NCBI GenBank assembly: GCA_034927345.1
Contig: JAYFQE010000002.1
Span: forward strand, 62,001-126,000
Source: JAYFQE01 sp034927345
Lineage (GTDB): Bacteria; Bacillota; Clostridia; Saccharofermentanales; UBA5734
Length of the DNA: 64,000 nucleotides
Reading direction: 5' to 3'
The notes below the pieces were generated by a model. That model searched no databases. It saw only the letters and a list, made by a program, of their open reading frames with translations, and had not been told where the DNA came from. A program made the position numbers and the translations under genes. Positions 8,874 through 18,507 of this stretch are shown here, piece after piece. Each line of letters opens with the position of its first letter. Positions within the stretch are counted from its first letter, which is position 1.

Positions 8874-8902
8874 TTGCCAGAAAGCCGTGTTAAGGGTATA
8901 AT
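8874..8902 (+). promoter_or_regulatory. Promoter of the GntR/LacI-type regulator
   Basis: TTGCCA at 8874-8879, 17-bp spacer, consensus TATAAT at 8897-8902. Predicted start near 8909 gives a leader of about 90 nt, which contains the inverted repeat ATATC-ATAG-GATAT (8944-8957). This suggests autoregulation. Confidence 0.65.
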
Positions 8903-9001
8903 ACACCACGATGTGCTGAATTCACTTATTAAAGCGATAAAGTATATCATAGGATATGTGCGATTCATAGGTGATATCCAAATGAAAGGGGAGCGTTGAC
9001 C

Positions 9002-10120
9002 TTGGGTGAAAAGCCTCTATATCAAGTAATTAAAGATTCGTTGTCGGATAAGATCAATAGCCGTCAACTGCTTCCCGGGCAACAATTACCGACAGAATTT
9101 GAATTGGCACGACAATTCGGCGTTAGCCGGATCACCTCGAAACGTGCTCTTGAAGAGCTGGAAAAAGAAGGATATATTCGCAGAAAGCGCGGCCAGGGCA
9201 GTTTTGTTTCGGCTCAATCGGCCAAGACATCGTCCGGTCCGATCAACAAGATTATTTCCTTGATTTTACCGCATTTTCACGCTGAGAGCTGGGCTATGGC
9301 TTATATCAAAGGCGCCATGGATTATTTAAATCCGCGGGGCTTTTTTCTAAGCATTCATGGCACCGGCGATGTTAACGAGCGGGCGATACTCTATCAACTC
9401 GTCCATGAAGGGGTCGGCGGTATTATATATTATCCGGATTATACCGTCAGCCATATCGATGTCCTGACTGCCATCAGCATGAACCGCATTCCACTCGTGA
9501 CGATTGACAAATACTACGACGGATTGCCGATCAGTTCTGTTGTATCGGACAATTATCAAGGCGAATACATGGCCGTGCGGCATCTGGTTGAACTCGGCCA
9601 TTCACATATTGCATTAATCTGTTCCAGCCAAATCGGTGAACGGTCCTCGGTCCGCGACCGCTTTCTCGGCTATTGCTATGCTTTACGCGATTCCGGTCTG
9701 GAAATTATCCAGGACTATATTCTCGATGATTATTTCCGCGTGATGCATCAATACAAAGATCAGAATGAAAGTCACGAATTCCTGAAAAGTCGTCTGCAGA
9801 GCTTGCTGCAGTCTAATGTAACAGCCATGTTGATCGAAAATGATTATGAGGGAATAACCATTTACCGTCTCCTGAAAGAAATGGGGGTTCGGATTCCCGA
9901 AGACCTTTCAATGATCGGTTTTGACAACAGTGAAATGCTGGTGCATAACGGTATTTATATGACAACCATCAACCAGCATTTTCATCAGATCGGCAGTAAA
10001 GCTGCCGATCTCATCGTTGCCCAAATGGATGATCCCGATGCCGCTCCGCAGCATATTGTCCTGCCCGTCGAGCTGATTCCCGGCAAAACGACAGCCGAAG
10101 CGCCCAAAGCATCGGTATGA
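9002..10120 (+). CDS. Transcriptional regulator, GntR N-terminus fused to LacI-type sensor (AraR-like)
   Basis: A 372-residue regulator. Residues about 5-75 form a GntR winged helix (KINSRQLLPGQQLPTEFELA, FGVSRITSKRALEELEKEGY, RRKRGQGSFV). Residues about 85-365 form a periplasmic-binding-type sensor (VGGIIYYPDYT, NRIPLVTIDKYYDGLP, HLVELGHSHIALI, DLSMIGFDNSEML), the layout of Bacillus AraR. Start TTG at 9002 was preferred over TTG at 8996 because AAAGGGGAG ends at 8993, too close to the latter. It most likely senses a sugar carried by the transporter just upstream and represses that operon. It may also control the glycosidase at 14935, but no shared operator is certain. Confidence 0.85.
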   Translation: MGEKPLYQVIKDSLSDKINSRQLLPGQQLPTEFELARQFGVSRITSKRALEELEKEGYIRRKRGQGSFVSAQSAKTSSGPINKIISLILPHFHAESWAMAYIKGAMDYLNPRGFFLSIHGTGDVNERAILYQLVHEGVGGIIYYPDYTVSHIDVLTAISMNRIPLVTIDKYYDGLPISSVVSDNYQGEYMAVRHLVELGHSHIALICSSQIGERSSVRDRFLGYCYALRDSGLEIIQDYILDDYFRVMHQYKDQNESHEFLKSRLQSLLQSNVTAMLIENDYEGITIYRLLKEMGVRIPEDLSMIGFDNSEMLVHNGIYMTTINQHFHQIGSKAADLIVAQMDDPDAAPQHIVLPVELIPGKTTAEAPKASV

Positions 10121-10133
10121 TCAACGGAGTGTT

Positions 10134-10790
10134 TTATTGATAATCGCCGCTGTAACGGACCAGAGAGGCTGACAGAATGCCGTTTTGCTGCTGCAGCTGT
10201 TCAATCAGGCGCGTATCCTGATTGCGGAGCGTAATCTCGAGAACTATTTCGTAGCCTTTGGCCGTCGATGTCTTGCTTTTCAAGGTATAGCGGGGGATAT
10301 ATTGGCGTAGATCGCCGCGAAATTGATCGGTGTAGCGAATAATGACCAGGTATGGTTTGCGGCGGCCGCCGGATTGTATGGCGGTGACCAACAGCATGAT
10401 TGCCGACAGAATGAAGCAGCTGATAACAGCCAGTTCGAAGAAGCCGGCACCGGCAGTCAGCCCCAGAGCGATAGCCCAGAACATATAAACAATATCCAGG
10501 GGGTCCTTGAGCGCCGTACGAAAACGGACAATGGACAAAGCGCCAACCATGCCCAGAGAGAGGACAACATTGGAGCTGATGGGCATGATGATCATCGATG
10601 TGATTAAGGATACCATCAGGAGCGCCGAACCAAAGCTGCGGTTGAAAAGAACGCCTTTATAGGTGACGCGGTAAATAAAAAGGATCAGAAGGCCCATGAC
10701 GAAGGTAATGATAAAAGTTGTGATAATGCGTTGCAGGGACAGCGGTTGATTGACATTGACTTCAAGGAGCTTAAGCAGCGTTTCTTTCAT
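10134..10790 (-). CDS. DUF4956 membrane protein
   Basis: A 218-residue protein of the DUF4956 family. Three or four transmembrane segments span about residues 22-150 (IITTFIITFVMGLLILFIY, MVSLITSMIIMPIS, VYMFWAIALGLTAGAGFFELA). Between them is a conserved polar stretch, LSLGMVGALSIVRFRTALKDPLD, with charged residues close to the membrane. The C-terminal 60 residues form a soluble beta-rich domain. It follows the VTC-domain gene by 21 bp with GGAGG before the ATG. DUF4956 genes repeatedly sit next to VTC and CotH genes in bacteria, suggesting a membrane partner for polyphosphate or phosphotransfer chemistry. Function is unproven. Confidence 0.85.
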   Translation of the reverse strand: MKETLLKLLEVNVNQPLSLQRIITTFIITFVMGLLILFIYRVTYKGVLFNRSFGSALLMVSLITSMIIMPISSNVVLSLGMVGALSIVRFRTALKDPLDIVYMFWAIALGLTAGAGFFELAVISCFILSAIMLLVTAIQSGGRRKPYLVIIRYTDQFRGDLRQYIPRYTLKSKTSTAKGYEIVLEITLRNQDTRLIEQLQQQNGILSASLVRYSGDYQ

Positions 10791-10811
10791 GATCTGACCT
10801 CCAGTGATCCG

Positions 10812-11567
10812 TTAAGTTTGATCTTCCCAGCTTTGTTGACGACAAAAAGTGGCACATTGGGTATATTTACTGACCGCCAGAGGACTTGCGCCGGCCAAAG
10901 GGATCAGTGCGCGGATAAATTCAGGTAAAAAATGATCGTACTTGACTTCAAGGATCAGCGTACGGTGGTCAAGGACCGGCTGCAGGCCGGCGCCGGGATC
11001 CCATAGATCCTGCCGGTAAAATCCTGTTGCCAAATGCCGGTCAAAGGTGATCCGGACATTGCCATCCGGCCAGACTAAGGGAATCCGATCATAATCGACC
11101 AACAACAACGGCCGCAAAAGGCGGGTCTGCCATTCGGCATAGAACTGGCCGATTAATTGTTCGGAACGGCCGGTAGATATATCCGGTCCGGGCAGCAGGG
11201 CGATCAGCGGTTCCGGATCACCCGCCAATAAACACTCAACCTGACTGCGCGTTAAAGGACAGCTTTGTTTTTGCGTCAGAGAGCCGGCTTTTATCTTTTT
11301 TTCGAGATGAATGACCTGATCGCCGTCACCATAAATACGGATCCGGTATTTATGGCGCGGATCAACGCCGGCCAGCTTGGCAAAGACACCTTGCCGTCCA
11401 TAGTCGTCGAAGTACAGGCTGCGGATCTGGTAGGAACAGATTTGCTCCGAATCCTGCCCGCCGGCCGCGGCATGATAGTCAGGATGCATAATCGGCCGCA
11501 GCTGGTAGTATAGTTCACGAAATGTTGCTTCATCGATCAGATATTTTAATTCATGACGCCAGATCAT
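10812..11567 (-). CDS. VTC-domain protein (polyphosphate polymerase-like)
   Basis: A 251-residue protein with the VTC (vacuolar transporter chaperone) catalytic fold of the triphosphate tunnel family. Typical basic and acidic strand motifs occur in order: WRHELKYLID at the N-terminus, YQIRSLYFDD, HKYRIRIYGD, HLEKKIKAG, RITFDRHL, LILEVKYDHFLPEFI and AVSKYTQC. In yeast Vtc4 this domain makes polyphosphate from ATP; the bacterial homologues are annotated as polyphosphate polymerase domain proteins but are mostly untested. There is no membrane segment of its own, so the neighbouring DUF4956 protein may anchor it. The ATG overlaps the CotH stop by 4 bp, which implies translational coupling. Confidence 0.85.
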   Translation of the reverse strand: MIWRHELKYLIDEATFRELYYQLRPIMHPDYHAAAGGQDSEQICSYQIRSLYFDDYGRQGVFAKLAGVDPRHKYRIRIYGDGDQVIHLEKKIKAGSLTQKQSCPLTRSQVECLLAGDPEPLIALLPGPDISTGRSEQLIGQFYAEWQTRLLRPLLLVDYDRIPLVWPDGNVRITFDRHLATGFYRQDLWDPGAGLQPVLDHRTLILEVKYDHFLPEFIRALIPLAGASPLAVSKYTQCATFCRQQSWEDQT

Positions 11568-14500
11568 GGGTAATCCTCCGGAAACAGCGCTTTCATCTGC
11601 GCGGTTGTCAGGTCAAAGGACTCCTGCAGGATCAGGAGCATACGGCCTCGCTTTTCCGAAGTGATTCGCCGTAGTTCGGAAACATTGTATTCCCAGGCCT
11701 GAACGGTTGCCGGTTTGCCCCAGCGGGCGATTTGCCGGGGCATTTCACTGCGGATCTGTTCGGTCATCTGGTCCAGGATGCCGAGCATGCGGTCAGTTTG
11801 AAAAACGTTATTCAAAAACCAGGCGTAACGGTCGATGAAAGCTTGTTTGAAGGTTGGGTTTTCCATGAGCCGGACTTGCAGAACCGTACTGAAAATATTC
11901 TGCTGGCCGTGACCTTGCGGGTCCAGCAGGTCATATTTCAGAATATTTTTCGTGTAGGTGCTTGGGAACATGGCCCAGTCCAGATCAAAAAAAGCCCAGC
12001 GCCATTGAGCGCCTTCTTTGCGTTCACACCAAAATTTCTTATTGCCGGAATCAAGATTATTAAAAAATGTTTCCGCGATAATAAAATCCATCAAGCTGTC
12101 TTCATCAATCAGAGACAGAACGTGGTCATAAGCCGCCTGATCTTTCATATCGTTGGATGCGACATAATCAAGCAGCTTGCCGTAGGCATCATAAGTGCCG
12201 TTTAGAATAATTTTATTGCCTTTTATAATATCCACCTGGTCGGGATCGGCGCCATGGTGCGCTTCCATATAATATTCATCGATATTTTCCCGGATTTCAT
12301 ATAAGCCAAAGTACTCGCCGTTAAGATAAACGACGCAGAAGCGCCAGTCCATGGTATCCAGGGCGGATGAATCGCTGATGACTTCGGTCATGAAGGCGTC
12401 GCGCAGTTTGGTGAACCGCCAGTCCTGACCTGATGTCCGCAAGATAAGCCGTTTAAAGGTGGATACACGGTTACCCGGGAAGAAAGGATACGTAACCTGG
12501 CTGTCGCCATACATCTGCCGCAGATTGAGTTCCATTGATTTTTGGGCTTCAGCCCGGCTGTATGAACCGTGAAGCGCAATACCTGCCGAAAAATCGACAC
12601 CCGGCGTGCCGTCTGCTTCATAATAGCCGATATCGGCGATATGCTCGATATCGGCGGAATAATTCGTCCATAAACCGGTGGAAGGATCAAAAAAATCCGA
12701 ATGCTCGGCGATGATGGAAACAACCGGCAAATCATGATGGTCTCCTGCCAGAAAGGTCCGGCAAACCGTTGTGCTGGGCAGATAACCGGACAAATCCGCC
12801 CGGCAGCGGATGACAGTCGATTTGTCGACTGTAAGGGGCGATTGGTAAACAGCCGAACGCTCGTCGGGCATACTGCCGTCCAATGTATAATGGATAACGG
12901 CGCCGGGCTGCGAACTGGTTATGGCAACTTGCACGGCGCCGTTGATATAGAGATTGGCCGTGACCTGACCATCGGATGAACCAACGGCCTCTATAACCGG
13001 ATCAAGCGCATAAGCAAGGCTTGCCGCCGTGCTGTTGGCCGCGCCGCGCGTCGGTTCCGCATAAAAAAAACGGCTGTCCGCCGGCTCGTTTCCGTTTGTG
13101 TTGCCCCGGCCGCTGCTCAAGCCGTTACGCAGCGCTCCGGTACTGTACCAATCTACGGTTTGCCGGTCCGGAGCTGTCAGATAAAGCGTTTCGCCGGAAA
13201 GGGCAATCCCGAAAGCGGAGGGCTCGACCACCAGATAACCGCCCGGCTGGATCTGCAGACCGTCCAGTAATTGACGATAAGGCTGGGTCTGGTCGTCGCT
13301 CAGGCCATAACCCGTTAAGTCGGCGGGCTGATCGGTTCCGTTGTAAAGCTCAATCCAGTCCGGCTCGGTGGTTTTGCCGGCTGAAGTTTTCGCGGCGTCC
13401 AGAGCGACAACTTCATTGATCCAGATACCATGGTTTTTCAAAGTCATAGCGCCCTGCAGTTCGGTAAATCCCTGGACGGCATTGGCCAGGCCCGGTGTCG
13501 GCTTCGGGTAATAAAGCCAGTTTTCGCGGTTGTCGGCCGCTCTGCCGCGGGAGATGTTGAGCGGCAAAGCTTCGATGGCCTGGCGGATCATTTGATGGCC
13601 ATTGGCGTCGCTCATGATGATCACGGATTCTGTATCGCCCAGGCGAAAAGATGCCTGAAGGGTCCCGGGATTGGCCGGATCATAAACCTTATCCCGACCC
13701 GACAGCCAGACAACCAAATAAGCGCCGGGCTCGATAGATACATCCGGAAACAACCATTTTTCCAGATCATCCGGATTGTCGCTGAGCCGGCAGCCCAGAA
13801 GGCTGACGGCGGCGTTGCCGGTATTGTAAAGCTCGATCCAGTCAGGATAATCGCCGTCGATGCCGACAAGGGATTGATTGTCGGTCATGTATTCGTTGAT
13901 GATCAAATCGGATACGACGACAGGCCGGGCATCCGACGCGTTTTCACAGCCGGCGTTCACATTGGCTGCGCCGGGCGTCGGCGTACCGAAAAAATAGTAC
14001 GGATCAGAAGCCGACCGGGCGGTATCCAGAAGGCCGTAAGACAGATCGGTCGGGATGGCGGGCAAGGTCAGACGGGCCAGAACCTGTCCGGTCGGATCAC
14101 TGAAAATCAAATCATCGCCGCCGGATGCTAGGCGAAAATTAGCATGCAGCTCATGAGCTGCTTCGGAAGCGGGCGTCATGGCGGCAAGTCCCGACGCGTA
14201 TACGACAAGGTAGCCGCCCGGAGCGATAACCACCGAAGGGAATTTCCATTCGGTCGGTTTTTTCAATTTATCCGACAACGCATAGTTTTCCAGGTTGACG
14301 GCTGTCGAACCGGCATTGTAGAACTCGATCCAGTCCGGCGTATTTAAATCGGCTGTCTGCAAGGTGGACTGGTTGGCGGTCATGATCTCGGTAATCAGGA
14401 TCGGATTGTCAACAATGGGCGCCAAAGTCGTTTCATTGCTGATGACCTCGCTGGTGAAGACCGGGAGCGTTCCGACCATATCATCGGGCATAAACTCGCA

Positions 14501-14611
14501 GCCGGTTTGCATCATCAGCGAAAGGAGCAGAATGATGACCAGAACCAATAGTCCATAACGACCGCTTTTCCTGTCTGTCGGGAAATGGTTTCTGCCGGTC
14601 CGGTTTACCAT
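11564..14611 (-). CDS. CotH-kinase-family lipoprotein with three lamin-tail domains
   Basis: A 1015-residue predicted surface lipoprotein. A hydrophobic signal ends in lipobox MQTGC (Cys38). Three lamin-tail domains follow (about 70-215, 235-370 and 390-520), each with a DWIEFYN or DWIELYN motif. A chitobiase C-terminal-like beta module comes next (VIHYTLDGSMPDE, about 570-630), then a CotH protein-kinase-like domain (about 625-990) with the metal-binding motif FFDLDWAMF and SGQDWRFTKLRDA. CotH of Bacillus phosphorylates spore coat proteins. The start was set at 14611 because AGGAG precedes it; an in-frame extension upstream lacks a ribosome site. It is first in an operon with the VTC and DUF4956 genes. 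Confidence 0.85.
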   Translation of the reverse strand: MVNRTGRNHFPTDRKSGRYGLLVLVIILLLSLMMQTGCEFMPDDMVGTLPVFTSEVISNETTLAPIVDNPILITEIMTANQSTLQTADLNTPDWIEFYNAGSTAVNLENYALSDKLKKPTEWKFPSVVIAPGGYLVVYASGLAAMTPASEAAHELHANFRLASGGDDLIFSDPTGQVLARLTLPAIPTDLSYGLLDTARSASDPYYFFGTPTPGAANVNAGCENASDARPVVVSDLIINEYMTDNQSLVGIDGDYPDWIELYNTGNAAVSLLGCRLSDNPDDLEKWLFPDVSIEPGAYLVVWLSGRDKVYDPANPGTLQASFRLGDTESVIIMSDANGHQMIRQAIEALPLNISRGRAADNRENWLYYPKPTPGLANAVQGFTELQGAMTLKNHGIWINEVVALDAAKTSAGKTTEPDWIELYNGTDQPADLTGYGLSDDQTQPYRQLLDGLQIQPGGYLVVEPSAFGIALSGETLYLTAPDRQTVDWYSTGALRNGLSSGRGNTNGNEPADSRFFYAEPTRGAANSTAASLAYALDPVIEAVGSSDGQVTANLYINGAVQVAITSSQPGAVIHYTLDGSMPDERSAVYQSPLTVDKSTVIRCRADLSGYLPSTTVCRTFLAGDHHDLPVVSIIAEHSDFFDPSTGLWTNYSADIEHIADIGYYEADGTPGVDFSAGIALHGSYSRAEAQKSMELNLRQMYGDSQVTYPFFPGNRVSTFKRLILRTSGQDWRFTKLRDAFMTEVISDSSALDTMDWRFCVVYLNGEYFGLYEIRENIDEYYMEAHHGADPDQVDIIKGNKIILNGTYDAYGKLLDYVASNDMKDQAAYDHVLSLIDEDSLMDFIIAETFFNNLDSGNKKFWCERKEGAQWRWAFFDLDWAMFPSTYTKNILKYDLLDPQGHGQQNIFSTVLQVRLMENPTFKQAFIDRYAWFLNNVFQTDRMLGILDQMTEQIRSEMPRQIARWGKPATVQAWEYNVSELRRITSEKRGRMLLILQESFDLTTAQMKALFPEDYP

Positions 14612-14934
14612 AGGGTAACTCCTCATTCTTAATCTTAGCGTCGTGGCAATAAGACCTTCACATAACAACATCCCTATTATTCCATAAATAGGATCAATTG
14701 TTAAGTGACACTTTGGTAAAGAGCCGGTCAAGTCCGGCTCCGGAAACGTGAATGGCCGGCCATAGCGTTTGGCAAACTGCTTGAGTATTTATCATTTTAT
14801 GCTTCTAGTCTGGCCAAAAGAGTAAATTATCATTTCTGTTTCATGATATGATGAAGACAATTACAGGGTTTATCTTCCTCAATGGAATTTGATGAACCGG
14901 CATTGATTTTTGGGTATAAATGGGAGGAATCAAT
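14612..14934. other. Divergent intergenic region with several palindromes
   Basis: Separates the CotH operon (minus) from the GH106-like gene (plus). It contains a hairpin GAGCCGG-TCAAGT-CCGGCTC (14721-14740), a perfect 12-bp palindrome ATGGCCGGCCAT (14752-14763) and an inverted repeat TTCAT-N6-ATGAA (14840-14855) overlapping a possible -10 TATGAT (14847-14852). Any of these could be an operator. No convincing gene is present. Confidence 0.5.
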
Positions 14935-17900
14935 ATGCTCTATCCGAAAAACGATAAGCCTTTTTGTTCTGATTTATTTCAAAATCCGACAGCAGAATAC
15001 CGCGGCGCTCCTTTCTGGGCCTGGAACTGCGCTCTGGAAAAGGATGAGCTGCTGCGTCAGATCGAATGCCTGAAAGACATGGGCTTTGGCGGCTTTCATA
15101 TGCACGTGCGCACGGGCATGGCCACGCCGTATTTAAGCGATACTTATATGGATCTGATTAACGATTGCCTGGATAAAGCCAAAGCTGAATCCATGCTGAC
15201 CTGGCTTTACGATGAGGACCGGTGGCCGTCCGGAGCTGCCGGCGGCCTGGTAACCCGCAATCCTGAATATCGGGCCCGATATCTCTTGTTTACTCCGGAA
15301 TCGTACGCGGAAAACAAAACCGCCGGCAAGGCCGAGGATTCAAGCGCCCGCGCTATCCGCGCCGGGAACGGCGTCCTGGTGGCCTGTTATGACGTAGTCC
15401 TGGACCAGGATGGCAATCTGGCCTCTTACCGGCAAATCCAGGAGCAGGATTCGGCTGCAGGAACCAAATGGTATGCTTACCAGGAAACATCCAATCCCAA
15501 TCCCTGGTTTAATAACCAGACCTATGTCGACACCTTGAATCCGCGGGCGATTCAGGCCTTCATCAAAACGACACACGAGCGGTATCTGCAAACGTCCGGC
15601 GCTGATTTCGGTACGGCCATACCGGCTATTTTTACTGATGAACCGCAGTTTTCCCGCAAATCAACACTCAATAACGCCACGGACCGCATGGATGTCATTC
15701 TGCCCTGGACAGATGATCTGCCTGAGACCTTCGAGGCTTCCTACGCCGATAGCCTGCTGGCTCATTTACCCGAGCTTTTTTGGGAATTGCCGGGCGGCCG
15801 CGTTTCGCGTACCCGCTATTTCTATCATGATCATATTGCCGAACGTTTCGCCTCGGCTTTTGCCGATCAGATCGGCGGCTGGTGCCAAAAGCATCGCCTG
15901 ATGTTGACCGGGCATATGATGGAGGAGCCGACGCTGCACAGCCAGACTGCCGCGCTTGGCGAGGCCATGCGTTCGTACCGCTCCTTTGGCTTGCCTGGTA
16001 TCGATATGCTCTGTGATCGTTATGAATTTACCACAGCAAAACAGGCGCAGTCGGCGACCCGGCAATTTGGCTATCCCGGCGTCCTGTCGGAACTTTATGG
16101 CGTCACTAACTGGGACTTTGATTTTCGGGGCCATAAACTGCAAGGCGACTGGCAAGCCGCCCTGGGCATAACCGTCCGGGTTCCGCACCTGTCCTGGGTA
16201 TCCATGGCCGGGGAAGCCAAGCGGGACTATCCGGCCAGCATCAATTACCAGGTGCCCTGGTATCGGGAATATCCGCTTATCGAAAATCATTTTGCCCGCC
16301 TGAATACCGCCCTGACCCGGGGAAAGGCGGTTTGCCGCGTCGGCGTTATCCATCCGGTGGAGAGTTATTGGCTGTACTGGGGCCCGAAGGACAAGACCGC
16401 CGCAATACGCGAGCAGCTCGATCGCCATTTTGAGGATCTGACGAGCTGGCTGCTGCTCGGTCAGCTCGATTTTGATTTTATCAGCGAATCCCTGCTGCCG
16501 CAGCAGTGCCCGCAAGCCGCAAATCCGCTGCCGGTCGGTCAGATGCGTTATCAGGTCGTCATTATTCCGGATCTCTTGCAGCTGCGTTCAACAACGCTCG
16601 AAAGGTTGTTGACATTCCGGCAGAGGGGCGGCCGGGTTATTTTCCTTTGCGATGCTCCGGCTTTAATCGATGGTCGGCCGGATTTGGCTGCCCGGACGCT
16701 CTATGATTTATCGGAGCGCGTCCCTATGGCCGAAGCTGCGGTTTTAAGCGCCCTGGAACCGGAACGTGAAATCGACATTCGCCTGAAAAGCGGCAGCCGC
16801 GCCGATCGCTATGTCTGTCAGATCCGGCAGGACGGCCCGGACCGCTGGGTATTCATCGCCAAGGGTAAAAGGCCGGACAATCCGGATATTTCGGGAGCCG
16901 AGGATCTGCGCATCCGTCTGCGCGGCTCATGGCAGGTCACTGAGATGAACACGCTGGACGGAACGATCGGTTCTGCCGCGGCCGTTCTGTCGGACGGCTG
17001 GACTCTGGTCGAAAGAACGATGTATGATCATGACAGTCTGCTTTTACGCCTGACACCTTCCGCGGCAGCTGTCGCCGGCCCGGCTGCAACGCCCAAAGAG
17101 ACGCTCAGCTTTCAAAGTCAGGATATCCGAACCTCTGATTATGGCTTTGCCCAAGTGCCGATTACCTTAAGCGAGCCGAATGTCCTGCTGCTGGATATAG
17201 CCGAATATGCTCTGGATGATCAGCCGATGCGCCCGGCGGAAGAAATCCTGCGGGCTGACAATGTCCTGCGTCAGGAACTGGGTTGGCCGACCAGACGGGA
17301 AGCTGTAGCTCAGCCCTGGACCGTTCCGGTGGAGACGATCGGACATATGGCTTCATTACGTTTTACGATCGACAGTGAAATTCAGGTCAAATCTCCCCAA
17401 TTGGCGCTGGAAGATGCGGAAACCGCCGGCATTGTCTTCAACGGTCAGCCTGTTTCGCCGATTGTTGTCGGCTGGTATACAGATAAATCAATAAAAACCG
17501 TTTCATTGCCCGACCTGCCCGCCGGGCGCAGCATTCTCGAATTGCGTTTGCCCTTCGGGCGCCGGACTAACCTGGAATGGTGCTATCTGCTCGGTGATTT
17601 TACCGTCCGTGTCGCCGGCAGCATAAAAACCATTGCCGCGCCGGTACATGAACTGGCTTTTGGCGACATCACCACGCAGGGTTTCCCGTTTTATGGCGGC
17701 AACATCACGTATCGGCTGTCTATTAAAACACAAGGCAAACCCTTTGCCGTCCATATCCCGAGATATCGGGGCGCCTTGATTACGGCTGCTGTTGATGGCC
17801 GGAGAATCGGAGCGGTCGCTTTCAGTCCTTATACCTTAACGATATCAGACGTCGCAGCCGGCGATCATCTCCTGGAACTGACTCTGTTCGGCAATCGTGT

Positions 17901-18048
17901 CAATACCTTTGGCAGTGTTCACAATTGCGACGACACTTGGCCCTGGTATGGCCCCAACGCCTGGCGGACAACCGGCGATTACTGGAGTTATGAATATAAT
18001 CTGCGCAAAACCGGCATTCTCAAAGCGCCGGATATCATTTTTCCCTGA
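14935..18048 (+). CDS. Large glycosidase, GH106-like (possible alpha-L-rhamnosidase)
   Basis: A 1037-residue cytoplasmic-type protein with no signal peptide. The N-terminal part has the recurring phrases of GH106-like enzymes: AEYRGAPFWAWNCALEKDEL, GFGGFHMHVRTGMATPYLSD and YDEDRWPSGAAGGLV (about residue 85-100). FTDEPQFSR at about residue 235 carries the likely catalytic acid. A middle domain resembles a glutamine amidotransferase-like fold (VIIPDLLQLRSTTLERL), and the C-terminus is beta-sandwich-like (LPFGRRTNLEWCYLLGDF, GNRVNTFGSVHNCDDTWPWY). Start at 14935 follows GGGAGGAA. It would act on oligosaccharides brought in by a transporter such as the one at 5222-8728. The glycosidic bond cleaved is inferred, not shown. 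Confidence 0.7.
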   Translation: MLYPKNDKPFCSDLFQNPTAEYRGAPFWAWNCALEKDELLRQIECLKDMGFGGFHMHVRTGMATPYLSDTYMDLINDCLDKAKAESMLTWLYDEDRWPSGAAGGLVTRNPEYRARYLLFTPESYAENKTAGKAEDSSARAIRAGNGVLVACYDVVLDQDGNLASYRQIQEQDSAAGTKWYAYQETSNPNPWFNNQTYVDTLNPRAIQAFIKTTHERYLQTSGADFGTAIPAIFTDEPQFSRKSTLNNATDRMDVILPWTDDLPETFEASYADSLLAHLPELFWELPGGRVSRTRYFYHDHIAERFASAFADQIGGWCQKHRLMLTGHMMEEPTLHSQTAALGEAMRSYRSFGLPGIDMLCDRYEFTTAKQAQSATRQFGYPGVLSELYGVTNWDFDFRGHKLQGDWQAALGITVRVPHLSWVSMAGEAKRDYPASINYQVPWYREYPLIENHFARLNTALTRGKAVCRVGVIHPVESYWLYWGPKDKTAAIREQLDRHFEDLTSWLLLGQLDFDFISESLLPQQCPQAANPLPVGQMRYQVVIIPDLLQLRSTTLERLLTFRQRGGRVIFLCDAPALIDGRPDLAARTLYDLSERVPMAEAAVLSALEPEREIDIRLKSGSRADRYVCQIRQDGPDRWVFIAKGKRPDNPDISGAEDLRIRLRGSWQVTEMNTLDGTIGSAAAVLSDGWTLVERTMYDHDSLLLRLTPSAAAVAGPAATPKETLSFQSQDIRTSDYGFAQVPITLSEPNVLLLDIAEYALDDQPMRPAEEILRADNVLRQELGWPTRREAVAQPWTVPVETIGHMASLRFTIDSEIQVKSPQLALEDAETAGIVFNGQPVSPIVVGWYTDKSIKTVSLPDLPAGRSILELRLPFGRRTNLEWCYLLGDFTVRVAGSIKTIAAPVHELAFGDITTQGFPFYGGNITYRLSIKTQGKPFAVHIPRYRGALITAAVDGRRIGAVAFSPYTLTISDVAAGDHLLELTLFGNRVNTFGSVHNCDDTWPWYGPNAWRTTGDYWSYEYNLRKTGILKAPDIIFP

Positions 18049-18141
18049 AGGAATCGGTTTATAACGTGACTTCGTCACAGATCTTGTATCGCTTTCAGCG
18101 TATATTGAGGTCAAACCATTCCAGAAAGGGGATTGAAATAT

Positions 18142-18471
18142 ATGGCAAGTAAAAATGTACTGACCATAACAGAAGAAAATTTTGAAAAAGAGGTCGTTAT
18201 GTCAGAGACGCCGGTTCTGCTTGATTTCTGGGCCAGCTGGTGTGCTCCGTGCCGCATGTTGAGTCCGACTATTGACGCTCTTTCCGATGATTTGGCCGGC
18301 CGGGTCAAAGTCGGAAAGATCAATGTTGACGAACAACCGGGTTTAGCATCTGCTTTTCGCGTGATGAGCATTCCCACGGTGGCCTTGACGCGCGGAAACA
18401 CCCTGATCATGCAGTCAGTCGGTGTAAAATCAAAAGACAGCTTATTGCATGATATAGAATCTAAAATCTAA
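18142..18471 (+). CDS. trxA: Thioredoxin
   Basis: A 109-residue thioredoxin fold protein. The active site is WCAPC (Cys34, Cys37) preceded by LLDFWAS, and the cis-proline region is SIPTVALTRG. This is the length of a stand-alone thioredoxin with no signal peptide, so it reduces cytosolic disulfides. The start at 18142 follows AAAGGGGA at 9 bp; a TTG at 18133 in frame is too close to the site. The neighbouring Crp/Fnr regulator begins 36 bp later and is probably co-transcribed, which hints at redox-linked control. The cis-Pro segment with Leu-Thr-Arg-Gly in place of the usual Phe-Lys-Asn-Gly is slightly divergent. Confidence 0.9.
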   Translation: MASKNVLTITEENFEKEVVMSETPVLLDFWASWCAPCRMLSPTIDALSDDLAGRVKVGKINVDEQPGLASAFRVMSIPTVALTRGNTLIMQSVGVKSKDSLLHDIESKI

Positions 18472-18507
18472 GACTCCGGATGATCCAGGCTACGGCAGGA
18501 GGACAGC

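Noticed and set aside
14882..15073. Small open frame starting before the GH106-like gene
   Set aside because: Overlaps the real gene in another frame; the ribosome site GGGAGGAA belongs to the ATG at 14935.
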